54,368 bases of DNA from Bacteroidota bacterium (GCA_023434025.1 JAEYTL010000009.1:1-54368), one strand, 5' to 3'. Counted from the stretch's first letter, positions 41,406 to 50,143 are shown. A program made the numbers and translations. The notes: a model not told the origin generated them from the letters alone.

Positions 41406-43285
41406 CAGCTTAAAAGACGAAACAACCAGAGAATTACAAACTAAAAATGGGACGATACGACCGTTCAATAAAAATAGCATTTGACAAAACTTCGGGAGAA
41501 ATACTCGAAGCTGATGAAGTATTTGATATAAAGACAGACGCTTTTGAGATTAGAAAAAAGTATCACGAGAAAAATTTAATCCTTTCTTGTTGTGAGTGCG
41601 AGCAAGACTTAATGGTTTCAGGTAGCAAGTATGACAGATTGCATTTCAAACATAAACCAGGACACGGTTACTGTATTTTAGCAGATGGCAAACTAACACC
41701 ACAAGAACACGAACGTTTTACTGAAATATTAAAAGCAAAGGAAAGTGACAGACATAAGGAACTCAAAAACAAAATTGGTGAACAACTAAAATCGGTTAAA
41801 GGTGTTGATATTAATTCCATTGCTATTGACGACAAGTTTATAATAAAAGAAAATGGCAAAAGACGACCTGATGTTTATTGTAAGTTTCAAGACAAAGAAA
41901 TAGTTTTTGAAATACAGCTTTCCGACTTATCTCTTGGTTACATTTTAAGTAGGTATGAATTTTATAAAGAACACGGCATTTACCTCATTTGGATTCTCGA
42001 CAACTTTGATATTCACAATCAAGGAACTTTAGAAAGAGACATAAAGTATCTGACTATATATCAAAACTTTTTCAAACTTGACGAGCAATCGGATTCATTA
42101 AAGTTAGAGTGTGAATACAAGTATCCTTTTCTAACCGATGACAACAAGTTATTAACTAAATGGCTTAAAAAGTCGGTATCATTAAGCGAGCTAAAATACG
42201 ATAGTGAAGTTTTTCAAGCCTACTACTATAATTTTGGAGACAATAAAACAAAGACAGAAACACTTCAAAGAAAAAAAGTCGAAGAAATAAAGGAAGCAGA
42301 AAGAAAAAGACTTGAAAAATTAAAACTTGATAATGCAACAAATCGGGCTAAACACTTGAGAAATTTAGTTGCCGACTTCAGAAAAAGAAAAATTCAAAAT
42401 TTTAGTTCAATAATTGATGAACTTGATGAATTGGACGAATTTGAAACTAAAATTCTTAATGACGTTCTAAATCTGAAAGGAAAAATTGTTGAGAGTAAAC
42501 CACCTCTAATTAAATGGATAGACGAAGCTAAGCAAGAAGATGTTCCATTCCTTGAATTTATTTTAGGCACAAACAAAATAGAACTCGATATAAATAAAAC
42601 TGATGACTCTGACAGAACAGCGTTACAGGCAATTCTCTTGAACAGTAACATTCACAATACTTTACCAATAAAATCGCTTTTCAAAGCAGGCTATAAATTG
42701 ACAGACAATGACCAAGAATTTTTAAAAGGACTTCAAGAGACACAAAAAGATTTTATTGCTGATGCACATATTTATAAACTATGCAACAATCTTACTGACC
42801 GTAGTTTAGTCGATGATGTTTTTAGTTTTTCTAAACTACTCTTCATTATAGAATCAGCCAGACAAGGAGAATTAATTTACTACAACTTTACAGGTAATAA
42901 ATGGATTTCATTTGCAAACAACGCTATTCAATACTATAGTGAATATTGGGAGTATTTAGAGTTATCATTCAAAAGATTTGAACTTTGGGACAAACTAATT
43001 CAACTTGACAAAAATGGAACATTCCAAAAAAAAGTTGAAAAGTTCTACTCTCAAATGCCAAGACAGAAATACGACTTTGATAGAGTTTTTAATGACCTTT
43101 ATCCAGAAATTGACTATGCAAATTAAGACAGCAATAGACGACAGAAAAGAAAGCCGAACCGATAACAGGCGTTTGGCTCAATGGCGGGTGACGTGGTTAA
43201 TTGAACATTCTACCTCGCATCAACTTTTGTGGTGTAATGACAGTTTTGTGCTCCGAAATCCGCCACTGCGCCAAGCGCCAAAACG
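41398..43285 (+). mobile_element. Gene cassette 1 (integron-like)
   Basis: A 1888-bp unit from the left G|TT junction to the G of the first attC-like site. It carries one gene, the DUF6035/CoiA-like nuclease, oriented toward the site as in integron cassettes. The leader is 49 nt and contains TTAAAAGACGAAACA, similar to the leader of cassette 2. Confidence 0.65.
41447..43126 (+). CDS. DUF6035/CoiA-like nuclease-domain protein
   Basis: A 559-aa protein. A zinc-binding-like N-terminus has C48, C49, C51, H66, H69 and C76 (CCECEQD ... LHFKHKPGHGYC). A PD-(D/E)xK-type core follows: RRPDVYC with D142, then FEIQLS with E155 and Q157, then a conserved helix with LSRYEFYKEHGIYLIWIL. This combination matches the competence CoiA/DUF6035 group. 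The remaining 350 residues include a coiled coil (270-320) and an uncharacterised helical region. A role in foreign-DNA handling or defence is inferred, not shown. Codon use is more AT-rich than the core genes. Confidence 0.75.
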   Translation: MGRYDRSIKIAFDKTSGEILEADEVFDIKTDAFEIRKKYHEKNLILSCCECEQDLMVSGSKYDRLHFKHKPGHGYCILADGKLTPQEHERFTEILKAKESDRHKELKNKIGEQLKSVKGVDINSIAIDDKFIIKENGKRRPDVYCKFQDKEIVFEIQLSDLSLGYILSRYEFYKEHGIYLIWILDNFDIHNQGTLERDIKYLTIYQNFFKLDEQSDSLKLECEYKYPFLTDDNKLLTKWLKKSVSLSELKYDSEVFQAYYYNFGDNKTKTETLQRKKVEEIKEAERKRLEKLKLDNATNRAKHLRNLVADFRKRKIQNFSSIIDELDELDEFETKILNDVLNLKGKIVESKPPLIKWIDEAKQEDVPFLEFILGTNKIELDINKTDDSDRTALQAILLNSNIHNTLPIKSLFKAGYKLTDNDQEFLKGLQETQKDFIADAHIYKLCNNLTDRSLVDDVFSFSKLLFIIESARQGELIYYNFTGNKWISFANNAIQYYSEYWEYLELSFKRFELWDKLIQLDKNGTFQKKVEKFYSQMPRQKYDFDRVFNDLYPEIDYAN

Positions 43286-43293
43286 TTACCTGC
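43158..43293 (+). repeat. attC-like site S1 (end of cassette 1)
   Basis: The 5' box ACCGATAAC (43158-43166) and the 3' box GTTACCTGC (43285-43293) flank an inner imperfect stem, 43168-43187 with 43260-43279, that matches at 17 of 20 positions. The outer boxes do not pair with each other: the 5' box pairs with the start of cassette 1 (41397) and the 3' box with the 5' box of S2. The roughly 70-nt interior includes a 39-nt stretch identical to S2 (begins GTGGTTAATTGAACATTCTA). Confidence 0.75.
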
Positions 43294-43449
43294 AAGCCTA
43301 AAAGACGACACAGCAAAAATGAACGACAGAAATAAACATAAAGTAACGGGACAATTGAACCGACAGACAGCCGACCCAAAAGCCAACGCTTCTGTATTTT
43401 TATTTTTTCCCAACGCACATTTTTTAAAAACAATTTTAGCCAGCCGCAC

Positions 43450-43513
43450 AAATGGCACATTTGGTTTTGCCCGTCACACAAGCCAACCCTTCGCAAAACC
43501 AAAAGAGCCATTT
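43450..43513 (+). repeat. Structured hairpin element, copy A
   Basis: Arms 43450-43470 and 43493-43513 pair at 19 of 21 positions around a 22-nt loop containing CACAAGCCAA. The two mismatches form a small internal loop (ACA opposite AGA). TTTGCCAACG follows. The same design with different stem bases recurs at 50077-50143. It sits in the non-coding leader of cassette 2; a 79-codon frame crossing it looks spurious. Confidence 0.7.
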
Positions 43514-43561
43514 TTTGCCAACGAACCGATGAAATTTGAAACTTTTAAAACAAAATAAATT

Positions 43562-44245
43562 ATGAGCAATCAAGGACTAAAGTACAATGTTGACATCGTT
43601 TTTTGTATTGATGTAACAGGAAGTATGCACGGCATACTTGAAACAGTAAAAACAAACGCATTAAAATTCTATCCTGACTTGCAAAAATCGTTAGAAGAAA
43701 AGGATAAGAATGTTGAAGATTTACGGATTAAGGTAATAGCATATAGAGACTTTTATGCAGATGGAGATGATGCTCTTGAAACTACAGAATTTATTGACCT
43801 TAAAAATAATCCGGAAAACTTTAACTCATTCATACATTCACTACGTCCTGATGGCGGTGGAGATGAGCCAGAAAATGGATTAGAAGCTTTGGCATTAGCA
43901 ATGAAATCAGATTGGGTTAAGGGTGGCGACAGACAAAGACACATTATTGTAGTTTGGTCAGACGCTTCTACACATCCTTTAGAAAAAGGAGCAAGCGGTT
44001 CTCAAGAAAATTATCCTGTTGGTATGCCTAAAGACTTTAATGAACTAACAGATTGGTGGGATGGACAAAGTTATATGAGTAATCGCTCAGCAAAAAGATT
44101 GATAGTTTTTGCTCCTGATAGCAATGCTTGGACTGATATTGCCACACATTGGGACAACACAGTACACTATCCTTCAAGAGCGGGAGATGGATTGGCAGAA
44201 GTAGATTATCAAACTATTTTAAGTGCCATTGTAAATAGTATATAA
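43562..44245 (+). CDS. vWA-domain protein (TerY-like)
   Basis: A 227-aa protein that is essentially one von Willebrand factor A domain. The MIDAS motif is D17-x-T19-x-S21 in FCIDVTGSMHG. RPDGGGDEPENGLEAL supplies the second metal-loop residue, and HIIVVWSDAST the third. No signal peptide is seen, so it is cytosolic. It heads an operon with a PP2C phosphatase (10 bp later) and a Ser/Thr kinase. A vWA, PP2C and kinase trio is the known TerY-P triad layout. In that setting the vWA is thought to be a metal-dependent scaffold or phosphorylation target. Confidence 0.88.
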   Translation: MSNQGLKYNVDIVFCIDVTGSMHGILETVKTNALKFYPDLQKSLEEKDKNVEDLRIKVIAYRDFYADGDDALETTEFIDLKNNPENFNSFIHSLRPDGGGDEPENGLEALALAMKSDWVKGGDRQRHIIVVWSDASTHPLEKGASGSQENYPVGMPKDFNELTDWWDGQSYMSNRSAKRLIVFAPDSNAWTDIATHWDNTVHYPSRAGDGLAEVDYQTILSAIVNSI

Positions 44246-44255
44246 CAATATAAAT

Positions 44256-45290
44256 ATGAATTTTATCATAGATATACCAAAGAAAGAAAATTTAGGTGAA
44301 GATGCTCCACCTATCTATGTATTGGCAACAAACCAAATTAAATCAATCGTTGCCGTTTTAGATGGTTTGGGAGGCTCTGGAAGCAATTTGTATGAAGAAA
44401 ACGGAGTAACTCATACAGGTGCATACATTGCTTCTCGTGAAGTGCGAAATACAATTTTTAATTATTTTAAAAATAATATTGAGAAAGATGATTTCGAAAT
44501 AACGCCAAACGTAATTAAAGAACTCAAGCAACAAATAAAGATTGAGCTAAATGACAAATTGAAAATACAAAAGTTTGAGCAAAGTAAACTAAAGAGTTCA
44601 CTAATAAGAACTTTCCCCACTACTTTGGCTTTGGCTATGACAACTAAAAAAACGGATTTTTGCGAAATTGATTTATTATGGGCAGGAGATTCAAGGGTTT
44701 ATCTCCTAAATTCTACCGATGGGTTGATTCAATTAACAAAAGATGATTTGAAAATTGACAATGATGCTTTTGAAAATATAGAAAATGACTCTCCTTTATC
44801 AAATATGATTCACCTTGATGACGATTTTACAATCAATCATTCTCTTCAAAAAGAAAATACTCCTTTTTTTATAATCGCTGCTACTGATGGTTGTTTTGGA
44901 TATTATCCAACACCGATGCACTTTGAATATTTACTAATTAGTAGTTTGCTTAGTTCTAACTCGGAGAACGATTGGAAAGAAAAAATAATTAATGAATTAA
45001 AAAACATTTCAGGAGATGACTTTTCTCTATCATTAAAGTACGTAGCCAATTCAGACGTTCCATTTGGAGAAATAAAAGAAAGTTTCCGTAGTAGAAATGA
45101 GATTCTTTATCAGGGATATATGAGTGATATCAATAAAATGGAGACAGAATTAAATGATTTAAGAAACCAAGAAAATGCGTTATTAGAAAAAATAGCACAC
45201 TGTGAAAGAGAACGTAAATATTTACATAAATCTCTGTGGGATAAATACAAAACAACAAACTATCCAAACACAAAAACAGACAACAAATGA
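44256..45290 (+). CDS. PP2C-family Ser/Thr protein phosphatase
   Basis: A 344-aa protein with a PPM-type phosphatase core. Metal-ligand motifs are VLDGLGGSGSN (D36, G40), LLWAGDSRVYLL (D145) and IIAATDGCFGYY (D211). The N-terminal Arg/Glu region of classical PP2C is short. The C-terminus (residues 290-335, DINKMETELNDLRNQENALL) is a coiled coil, perhaps for binding partners. It overlaps the kinase gene by 4 bp (ATGA), so phosphatase and kinase are made together. It probably reverses the kinase reaction. Confidence 0.85.
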   Translation: MNFIIDIPKKENLGEDAPPIYVLATNQIKSIVAVLDGLGGSGSNLYEENGVTHTGAYIASREVRNTIFNYFKNNIEKDDFEITPNVIKELKQQIKIELNDKLKIQKFEQSKLKSSLIRTFPTTLALAMTTKKTDFCEIDLLWAGDSRVYLLNSTDGLIQLTKDDLKIDNDAFENIENDSPLSNMIHLDDDFTINHSLQKENTPFFIIAATDGCFGYYPTPMHFEYLLISSLLSSNSENDWKEKIINELKNISGDDFSLSLKYVANSDVPFGEIKESFRSRNEILYQGYMSDINKMETELNDLRNQENALLEKIAHCERERKYLHKSLWDKYKTTNYPNTKTDNK

Positions 45291-46354
45291 GAAAAGGAGA
45301 TATTATAGGAGGTTATTACATACTCCAAGATTTTATTGTTGCTGGTGGAATGAGTAAAATTTCATTTGCTAAACGAGGAGACACAGAGTATTTTATTAAA
45401 GAGTTTCTTTCTCCCAAGTATCCAGTAGCAGGCGCTCCTGGAAGCCCAGTTAGTATAGCGAGAAAACAAAAAAGATGCAATGAGTTTGAAGCCCATCACA
45501 AAAAACTCAATGATGCAATTGGTCGTAAATGTTCCTTCGGTGGAAATTTAGTTTATGCAGTTGATTTTTTCAGAGCAGAAACTGCCTACTATAAAGTAAC
45601 AGAAAAAATTGATATTGCCTCATTATCTACTAAAGATATTTCTAAACTTCCTTTAGAGAAAATTCTCATCATATTAAAAACAGTAACGCATAGTCTTAAA
45701 ATTTTACACGACTTAAACATTGTACACGGAGATTTAAAACCTGACAATATCCTTATTAAACAGACAAAAACAGGAGCCTATACTACAAAACTTATTGATT
45801 TTGACAATAGTTATTTTTCAGGAGAACCTCCTGAAAACAAAGAAGAAGTTGTAGGGACTCCTGAATATTATTCACCTGAATTGGCAACATATATAAAAAC
45901 AGGAGAAACAAATGAGGATAGAAAAACACTAACTATACAGTCAGATATTTTTGCATTAGGAATAATTTTTACAGAGTATTTAACTGGAGAAAAACCTATA
46001 ATTCTATCCAAATACAATTACTCTTGGGAAGCAATAAATGATAATTCAGAAATTCATCTGAATGGTGGTGGACGTACAGCGAAGCTAAGAGAATTGCTAT
46101 TAGCGATGTTGCAAAAAGACAAAAACAAACGTCCTTCTATAACAGAAGTATTTAACACTCTTAAACATTCTGATATCATTAAAGATATTATTGAAGAATC
46201 ACATAAAATAGAACCTGAAATTCACATAACAACTAAACCCAAACTAAAAATAAGTCCTAATCTTCAATCTGCTATGGGAAAGGAAGATAAAAAAATAGAA
46301 ACACCTAAAGATAAATCTGGAGGTTTGAGAATTAAAGGCTTAAATACTGACTAA
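45287..46354 (+). CDS. Eukaryotic-like Ser/Thr protein kinase
   Basis: A 355-aa kinase with no membrane segment. The glycine-rich loop is VAGGMSKISFAKR (18-30) and the ATP lysine K38. The catalytic loop is HGDLKPDN (147-154, Asp D149). The metal motif is DFD (171-173) instead of DFG. The activation segment ends GTPEYYSPE, and a Thr-rich activation loop may be autophosphorylated. The C-terminal 60 residues are lysine-rich and low in complexity. It lies between the phosphatase and the zinc-finger/Ig-like gene (3 bp). Confidence 0.9.
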   Translation: MRKGDIIGGYYILQDFIVAGGMSKISFAKRGDTEYFIKEFLSPKYPVAGAPGSPVSIARKQKRCNEFEAHHKKLNDAIGRKCSFGGNLVYAVDFFRAETAYYKVTEKIDIASLSTKDISKLPLEKILIILKTVTHSLKILHDLNIVHGDLKPDNILIKQTKTGAYTTKLIDFDNSYFSGEPPENKEEVVGTPEYYSPELATYIKTGETNEDRKTLTIQSDIFALGIIFTEYLTGEKPIILSKYNYSWEAINDNSEIHLNGGGRTAKLRELLLAMLQKDKNKRPSITEVFNTLKHSDIIKDIIEESHKIEPEIHITTKPKLKISPNLQSAMGKEDKKIETPKDKSGGLRIKGLNTD

Positions 46355-46357
46355 TTT

Positions 46358-47587
46358 ATGCGACAAGATGCTTGGCGGTGCAATAATGATGAACACATCA
46401 ATAAAAATACCGATACAGAGTGTGAAATATGTGGGGAGAAACGTCCGATTGTAAAACTCCTAAAATATGACCTTACTGATAAATTTGGTAAGGTTAAAAT
46501 TATTTGGGAATTGGATAATGCAGAAAGTGGACTTCTAATAAAAAAGAAAAGAGAAACTAATCTTGATACAACAAAAGGAGAGATAGAAATTGACCATATA
46601 AAGAACAAAGAAGAGATAACTTTATTGGTAAACAATCCTATTGCTACTTATTCTGAAACATTACAAATCATTTTAGAAAAACCAGAGATTTCATCTTTCA
46701 AATCAGATAAAGATAAAGTCTTGGAGAATAATGCATTTTCTCTTTTTTGGGAAGTTAAGAATGCTAAAAGCGTTTCAATATCCAATATCGGAAAGGTAGA
46801 ACATAAAGGAAATATTGAAAAAAAAGTTTCCAAAACACCATATAAAATCATAGCTGAAAATGATATTGGAAAAGTAGAACAATCTCTAAATATTACCGTT
46901 CTTCCTCTTCCAAAAATTAAAGAATTTCGTTCCAAACAACAAAAGATAGAACACGGAAAAGAAACACAATTAGTTTGGGATATTGACAATGCAGAAAAAG
47001 TTGAATTGCATTGGTTAGGAAATATGGAAATTGTCCCAAACAAAGGAGATAAAACCATTTCGCCTAAGGAACACACCAATTACAAACTTATTGTTACCGC
47101 ATTAGACGGAGTTACAAAAGAAGAAAAAGAAATTACGGTTAAGGTTTTCAAAAGAGTTGAAGTCAAATCGTTTGTTTCGGATTTAGATTTTGTAGTTGAA
47201 AGTTTGTCTGTAAAATTGAGTTGGGAAATTGATAATGCTTCGAGTATTACATTGTCCTCAAATATGCAGGCTGATATTGATGTAACAGGAAAAAGTGAAA
47301 TCGAGGTTATACCTAAAAAAACATCAGTATTTTATCTGAAAGCCAATAATGAACTATTTTCTGTAACCAGTTCACAAATAAAAATTGAGGTACAAAATAT
47401 TCCAACATTCAATCCGAGTATTATCCCAAGATTACCTAATGGAAAGGATTTAATCCCAAGTTTTGAACTGGATTTTAAAGGATTGTCAGAAACAATTCTC
47501 AATGAATCTCAAATCAGTTTTCAAACTGCAATGAAACCGACAAAAAGATTCAATATTCTAAACTCATTACAAAAAATACTGAAATAG
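46358..47587 (+). CDS. RanBP2-type-like zinc finger plus Ig-like repeat protein
   Basis: A 409-aa protein. The N-terminal motif W6-x-C8-x4-H13-x3-N17-x4-C22-x2-C25 resembles a RanBP2-type zinc finger with His in place of the second Cys. It is followed by about four beta-sandwich repeats, each centred on a W-x-[IV]-x-NA motif: IIWELDNAES, LFWEVKNAKS, LVWDIDNAEK, LSWEIDNASS. No signal peptide is seen, so the Ig-like array is probably cytosolic and serves as a binding scaffold. The C-terminal 60 residues contain no recognised domain. It follows the kinase by 3 bp and is likely a partner or substrate. Confidence 0.7.
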   Translation: MRQDAWRCNNDEHINKNTDTECEICGEKRPIVKLLKYDLTDKFGKVKIIWELDNAESGLLIKKKRETNLDTTKGEIEIDHIKNKEEITLLVNNPIATYSETLQIILEKPEISSFKSDKDKVLENNAFSLFWEVKNAKSVSISNIGKVEHKGNIEKKVSKTPYKIIAENDIGKVEQSLNITVLPLPKIKEFRSKQQKIEHGKETQLVWDIDNAEKVELHWLGNMEIVPNKGDKTISPKEHTNYKLIVTALDGVTKEEKEITVKVFKRVEVKSFVSDLDFVVESLSVKLSWEIDNASSITLSSNMQADIDVTGKSEIEVIPKKTSVFYLKANNELFSVTSSQIKIEVQNIPTFNPSIIPRLPNGKDLIPSFELDFKGLSETILNESQISFQTAMKPTKRFNILNSLQKILK

Positions 47588-48196
47588 ATGAGGACGAAAA
47601 TTCAACAAAAACTTTGGAAACTGGCAAATTATGATTGCTTTCTAATGGAATACTGTCCTGTCTTGCACAATAAAATTGCAGGAATAGGAATGTTTTTCTT
47701 GTTTCAAATACTGATTGTTTTTGCTTCGGTTATTACGAGTTACAAAGTATTTATTTCGAGCTATTTAATATTGGGGTATCTCGTCGCTACGTTGGTAACT
47801 TTCATTTTTTATAAATGGATGAAGTTTTTGAACGAAGTTCATCATACCAATCCAAAAACAGGAATATTCATAACGCAATTTTTTATCAATTTAATTATTA
47901 CATTGATACTTGCTATTCCTTTTTGCTTATTCCTTTTTGAACATCAAATCCTATTTCAACTTTATTTGAAAACAGGAAAAATGACACTTGGAAACTTTGA
48001 ACAATTATGGCTAATGCCTTTAGGTTTATATAAAAGTTGGTTTGTAGAAACAGAAGGAAAAGTAATTTTATTCATCTGCATAGCCATATTGATAATGATA
48101 GCATTTGTTTTCATTACACCCTATTTTTTAATTTTTAAAAACAGAAAATCTAATTACACTCTAGTTAAACAGAATTATGAGCAAAACTTCTCCTAA
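47588..48196 (+). CDS. Multi-pass membrane protein, related to the next (DUF4407) gene
   Basis: A 202-aa protein with about four membrane helices (near 35-52, 60-78, 92-112 and 160-182). Its opening YDCFLMEYCPVLHNKIAGIG parallels AEISILKDCPTDYNRQAGIG in the following DUF4407 protein, so the two appear to be diverged paralogues; this one lacks the large coiled-coil domain. It starts on the base after the zinc-finger gene stop and overlaps the next gene by 20 bp. Confidence 0.75.
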   Translation: MRTKIQQKLWKLANYDCFLMEYCPVLHNKIAGIGMFFLFQILIVFASVITSYKVFISSYLILGYLVATLVTFIFYKWMKFLNEVHHTNPKTGIFITQFFINLIITLILAIPFCLFLFEHQILFQLYLKTGKMTLGNFEQLWLMPLGLYKSWFVETEGKVILFICIAILIMIAFVFITPYFLIFKNRKSNYTLVKQNYEQNFS

Positions 48197-49583
48197 AAAA
48201 TATAAATATTCAAAAACTCAGTATTTCTTTTGGCTATTGTCAGGAGCAGAAATCAGTATTTTAAAAGATTGCCCGACAGATTACAACAGACAAGCAGGAA
48301 TAGGTTTTACAATTTTTATGACCACTTTATTAGCTTTCTTTTCTGGAAGCTATGCAGGTTATTATTTTGGAGAAAGTTATTTATCCGCTATCGTATTCGG
48401 TATTATTTGGGCTTCGTTAATTTTCAGTATCGACCGAAGTATGGTTGTTACATTAAAGAAAGACCCAACGAAAGAAAAACAGAATTTTTGGCCTGCCTTT
48501 TTATCAAGAGCAGTTTTGGCTGTTTTGATTGCTTTTATTATCTCAATTCCTTTGGAATTGTTGATTTTTAAGGAAAATATCGACTTGCATATGGACAAAT
48601 ATAAACTTGACCAAGTTTATTCTGTTCAACAAGCATCTAAAAGAAATGAAGCAATATCAGATAAACAACGTATTTTAAGTAATGACAGTCTTGTATTAGG
48701 AAAAGTTGAAACACAGTTATCACAAGGTGAACCAAAAGGCGACCCAGAATATGACAGACTCAAATCTGAAATTCAAACTAAACAAAATGATTTTGATGCT
48801 CTTACAAGAAGGTTAAACACAGCTCGAACAGAAGCAAATAGTGCCTACAATAATGTTCCAACATATTATGATTATAGTAGCGAAAGTTATGTAAAAAACA
48901 GAAACTCGCAACAATGGAGAACTTACGAGAACAAACTCGCACAAAGAAGACAAGCACAAGACAATTTAAACAAATTTGACAGAAAGGGATTAGATGACTT
49001 AAAAAATCGAAGACAAAAATACATTGATGATTGGATTGCTAACCTCAAAGGAGAACAAAAAAGACTAAATGACAACATTGTACAAACAAGCACTTCCATA
49101 AACAAAGGACTTGCTACAGCTGATACAGCAAAAAATGAATTTCAAGACAAAATCAAAGATAAAAAAGGATTTGTTTTGCGTTTTATGGTTTTAGAAAATT
49201 TGGCAACACCAAATAATCCTGAAATTCCAGAAGGAGCTACAATTTTTATGTTGTTATGGTTAATCCGAATACTCTTTTTTACGATTGAGATTTTACCAAC
49301 CATTGCTAAAATAGCAACACCAATTGGTGCTTATGACAGAGCTATTTACAGAAAAGAAAAGGACTTAGAACTCGAATTAGAGGAAAGAACATCTGAATAT
49401 CTAAAACATCAAAAAACAATTCGAGATATTGAGTATGAAGCCGAACAAGTGCAAACTAAAGAACGTACACAAATAGAGAACGGTTTACATAAAGAATTAT
49501 TGACTGAAATTGCAAATGTTCAAAACAAAATAGCAAGACAAAAAATTGAAGAGTTTAGGAAAAAGCACAATAAAATTGATTAA
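48177..49583 (+). CDS. DUF4407-domain membrane protein
   Basis: A 468-aa protein. Three N-terminal helices (about residues 35-55, 62-82, 102-124) include the DUF4407 signature FWLLSGAEISILKDCP and IFSIDRSMV. A long extramembrane coiled coil with many Lys, Gln and Arg fills residues 130-320. A fourth helix (MLLWLIRILFFTIEILPTI) and a C-terminal coiled coil close the protein. Two large coiled coils on one membrane protein suggest a sensor or tether. Function unknown. It is coupled to its smaller paralogue by a 20-bp overlap. Confidence 0.85.
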   Translation: MSKTSPKKYKYSKTQYFFWLLSGAEISILKDCPTDYNRQAGIGFTIFMTTLLAFFSGSYAGYYFGESYLSAIVFGIIWASLIFSIDRSMVVTLKKDPTKEKQNFWPAFLSRAVLAVLIAFIISIPLELLIFKENIDLHMDKYKLDQVYSVQQASKRNEAISDKQRILSNDSLVLGKVETQLSQGEPKGDPEYDRLKSEIQTKQNDFDALTRRLNTARTEANSAYNNVPTYYDYSSESYVKNRNSQQWRTYENKLAQRRQAQDNLNKFDRKGLDDLKNRRQKYIDDWIANLKGEQKRLNDNIVQTSTSINKGLATADTAKNEFQDKIKDKKGFVLRFMVLENLATPNNPEIPEGATIFMLLWLIRILFFTIEILPTIAKIATPIGAYDRAIYRKEKDLELELEERTSEYLKHQKTIRDIEYEAEQVQTKERTQIENGLHKELLTEIANVQNKIARQKIEEFRKKHNKID

Positions 49584-49595
49584 AACTATGTAGTT

Positions 49596-49775
49596 ATGGC
49601 TTGGCGTTTTAGAAAATCAAAGAATATTGGCCCATTCAGAGCAACCGTATCCAAAAAGGGAGTCGGAACAAGTTTTGGGTTTTTAGGGTTTCGTTTTGGT
49701 GTAAGTCCAGACGGTAGAAAGTATTGGAGTTTTGGCATACCCGGAACAGGCTTGTTTTACATTAAATATTATTGA
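49596..49775 (+). CDS. Small DUF4236-domain protein (59 aa)
   Basis: The ATG at 49596 opens a 59-residue protein, MAWRFRKSKNIGPFRATVSK and so on, ending in GTGLFYIKYY. The pattern W-x-F-R-x-S-K, G-P-F-R, SKKGVGTSFG and YWSFGIPGTGL is the DUF4236 motif, a short glycine-rich beta protein of unknown function found alone or fused to other domains. It lies 12 bp after the DUF4407 gene. Confidence 0.8.
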   Translation: MAWRFRKSKNIGPFRATVSKKGVGTSFGFLGFRFGVSPDGRKYWSFGIPGTGLFYIKYY

Positions 49776-49777
49776 CA

Positions 49778-50077
49778 ATGGATAAAGCAATTAAAATAAT
49801 CTTAGCGATTTTATTTTTTGTTTGTTTGGCAGATATGCCATACGGCTACTATCAGTTTGTAAGGTTCGCAGGACTAATTGGATTTGCAATATTAGCTTAT
49901 CAAGCTCACGAACAAGGCAGACAGATGGAAATGATAATTTTCGGTGGACTTGCCTTACTGTTTCAACCGTTTTTCAAAATTGCACTTGGCAGAGAGATGT
50001 GGAACATAGTTGACGTAGTTGTAGGTATAGGACTTTTAATATCAATATTTATGAAACCAAAGGAAAGCCCACGCTAA
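49778..50077 (+). CDS. Small membrane protein, DUF6804-like
   Basis: About 99 aa from the ATG at 49778, two bases after the DUF4236 stop. Three or four helices are seen: IIILAILFFVCLADMPYGYY-like at the N-terminus, LIGFAILAYQ, MIIFGGLALLFQPFFKIAL, and VVVGIGLLISIFM. The MPYGYYQ and LFQPFFKI motifs match, from memory, the small family DUF6804. No function is known. It is the last gene of cassette 2; its stop overlaps hairpin element B. Confidence 0.7.
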   Translation: MDKAIKIILAILFFVCLADMPYGYYQFVRFAGLIGFAILAYQAHEQGRQMEMIIFGGLALLFQPFFKIALGREMWNIVDVVVGIGLLISIFMKPKESPR

Positions 50078-50143
50078 AAGCAAGCACATTTGCAATTCGC
50101 ACAAGCCAAAGCACAGACCGAAAATTGCAAAAGAGCTTGCTTT
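50077..50143 (+). repeat. Structured hairpin element, copy B
   Basis: Arms 50077-50097 and 50123-50143 pair at 19 of 21 positions around a 25-nt loop containing CACAAGCCAA, followed by TTTGCCAACG. The mismatches (ACA opposite AGA) are at the same place as in copy A (43450-43513), while the stem bases differ and covary. It follows the last gene of cassette 2. Confidence 0.7.

Noticed and set aside
43319..43558. 79-codon open frame before the vWA gene
   Set aside because: It spans the covarying hairpin element A and shows no family features. The stem covariation with copy B argues for non-coding sequence.
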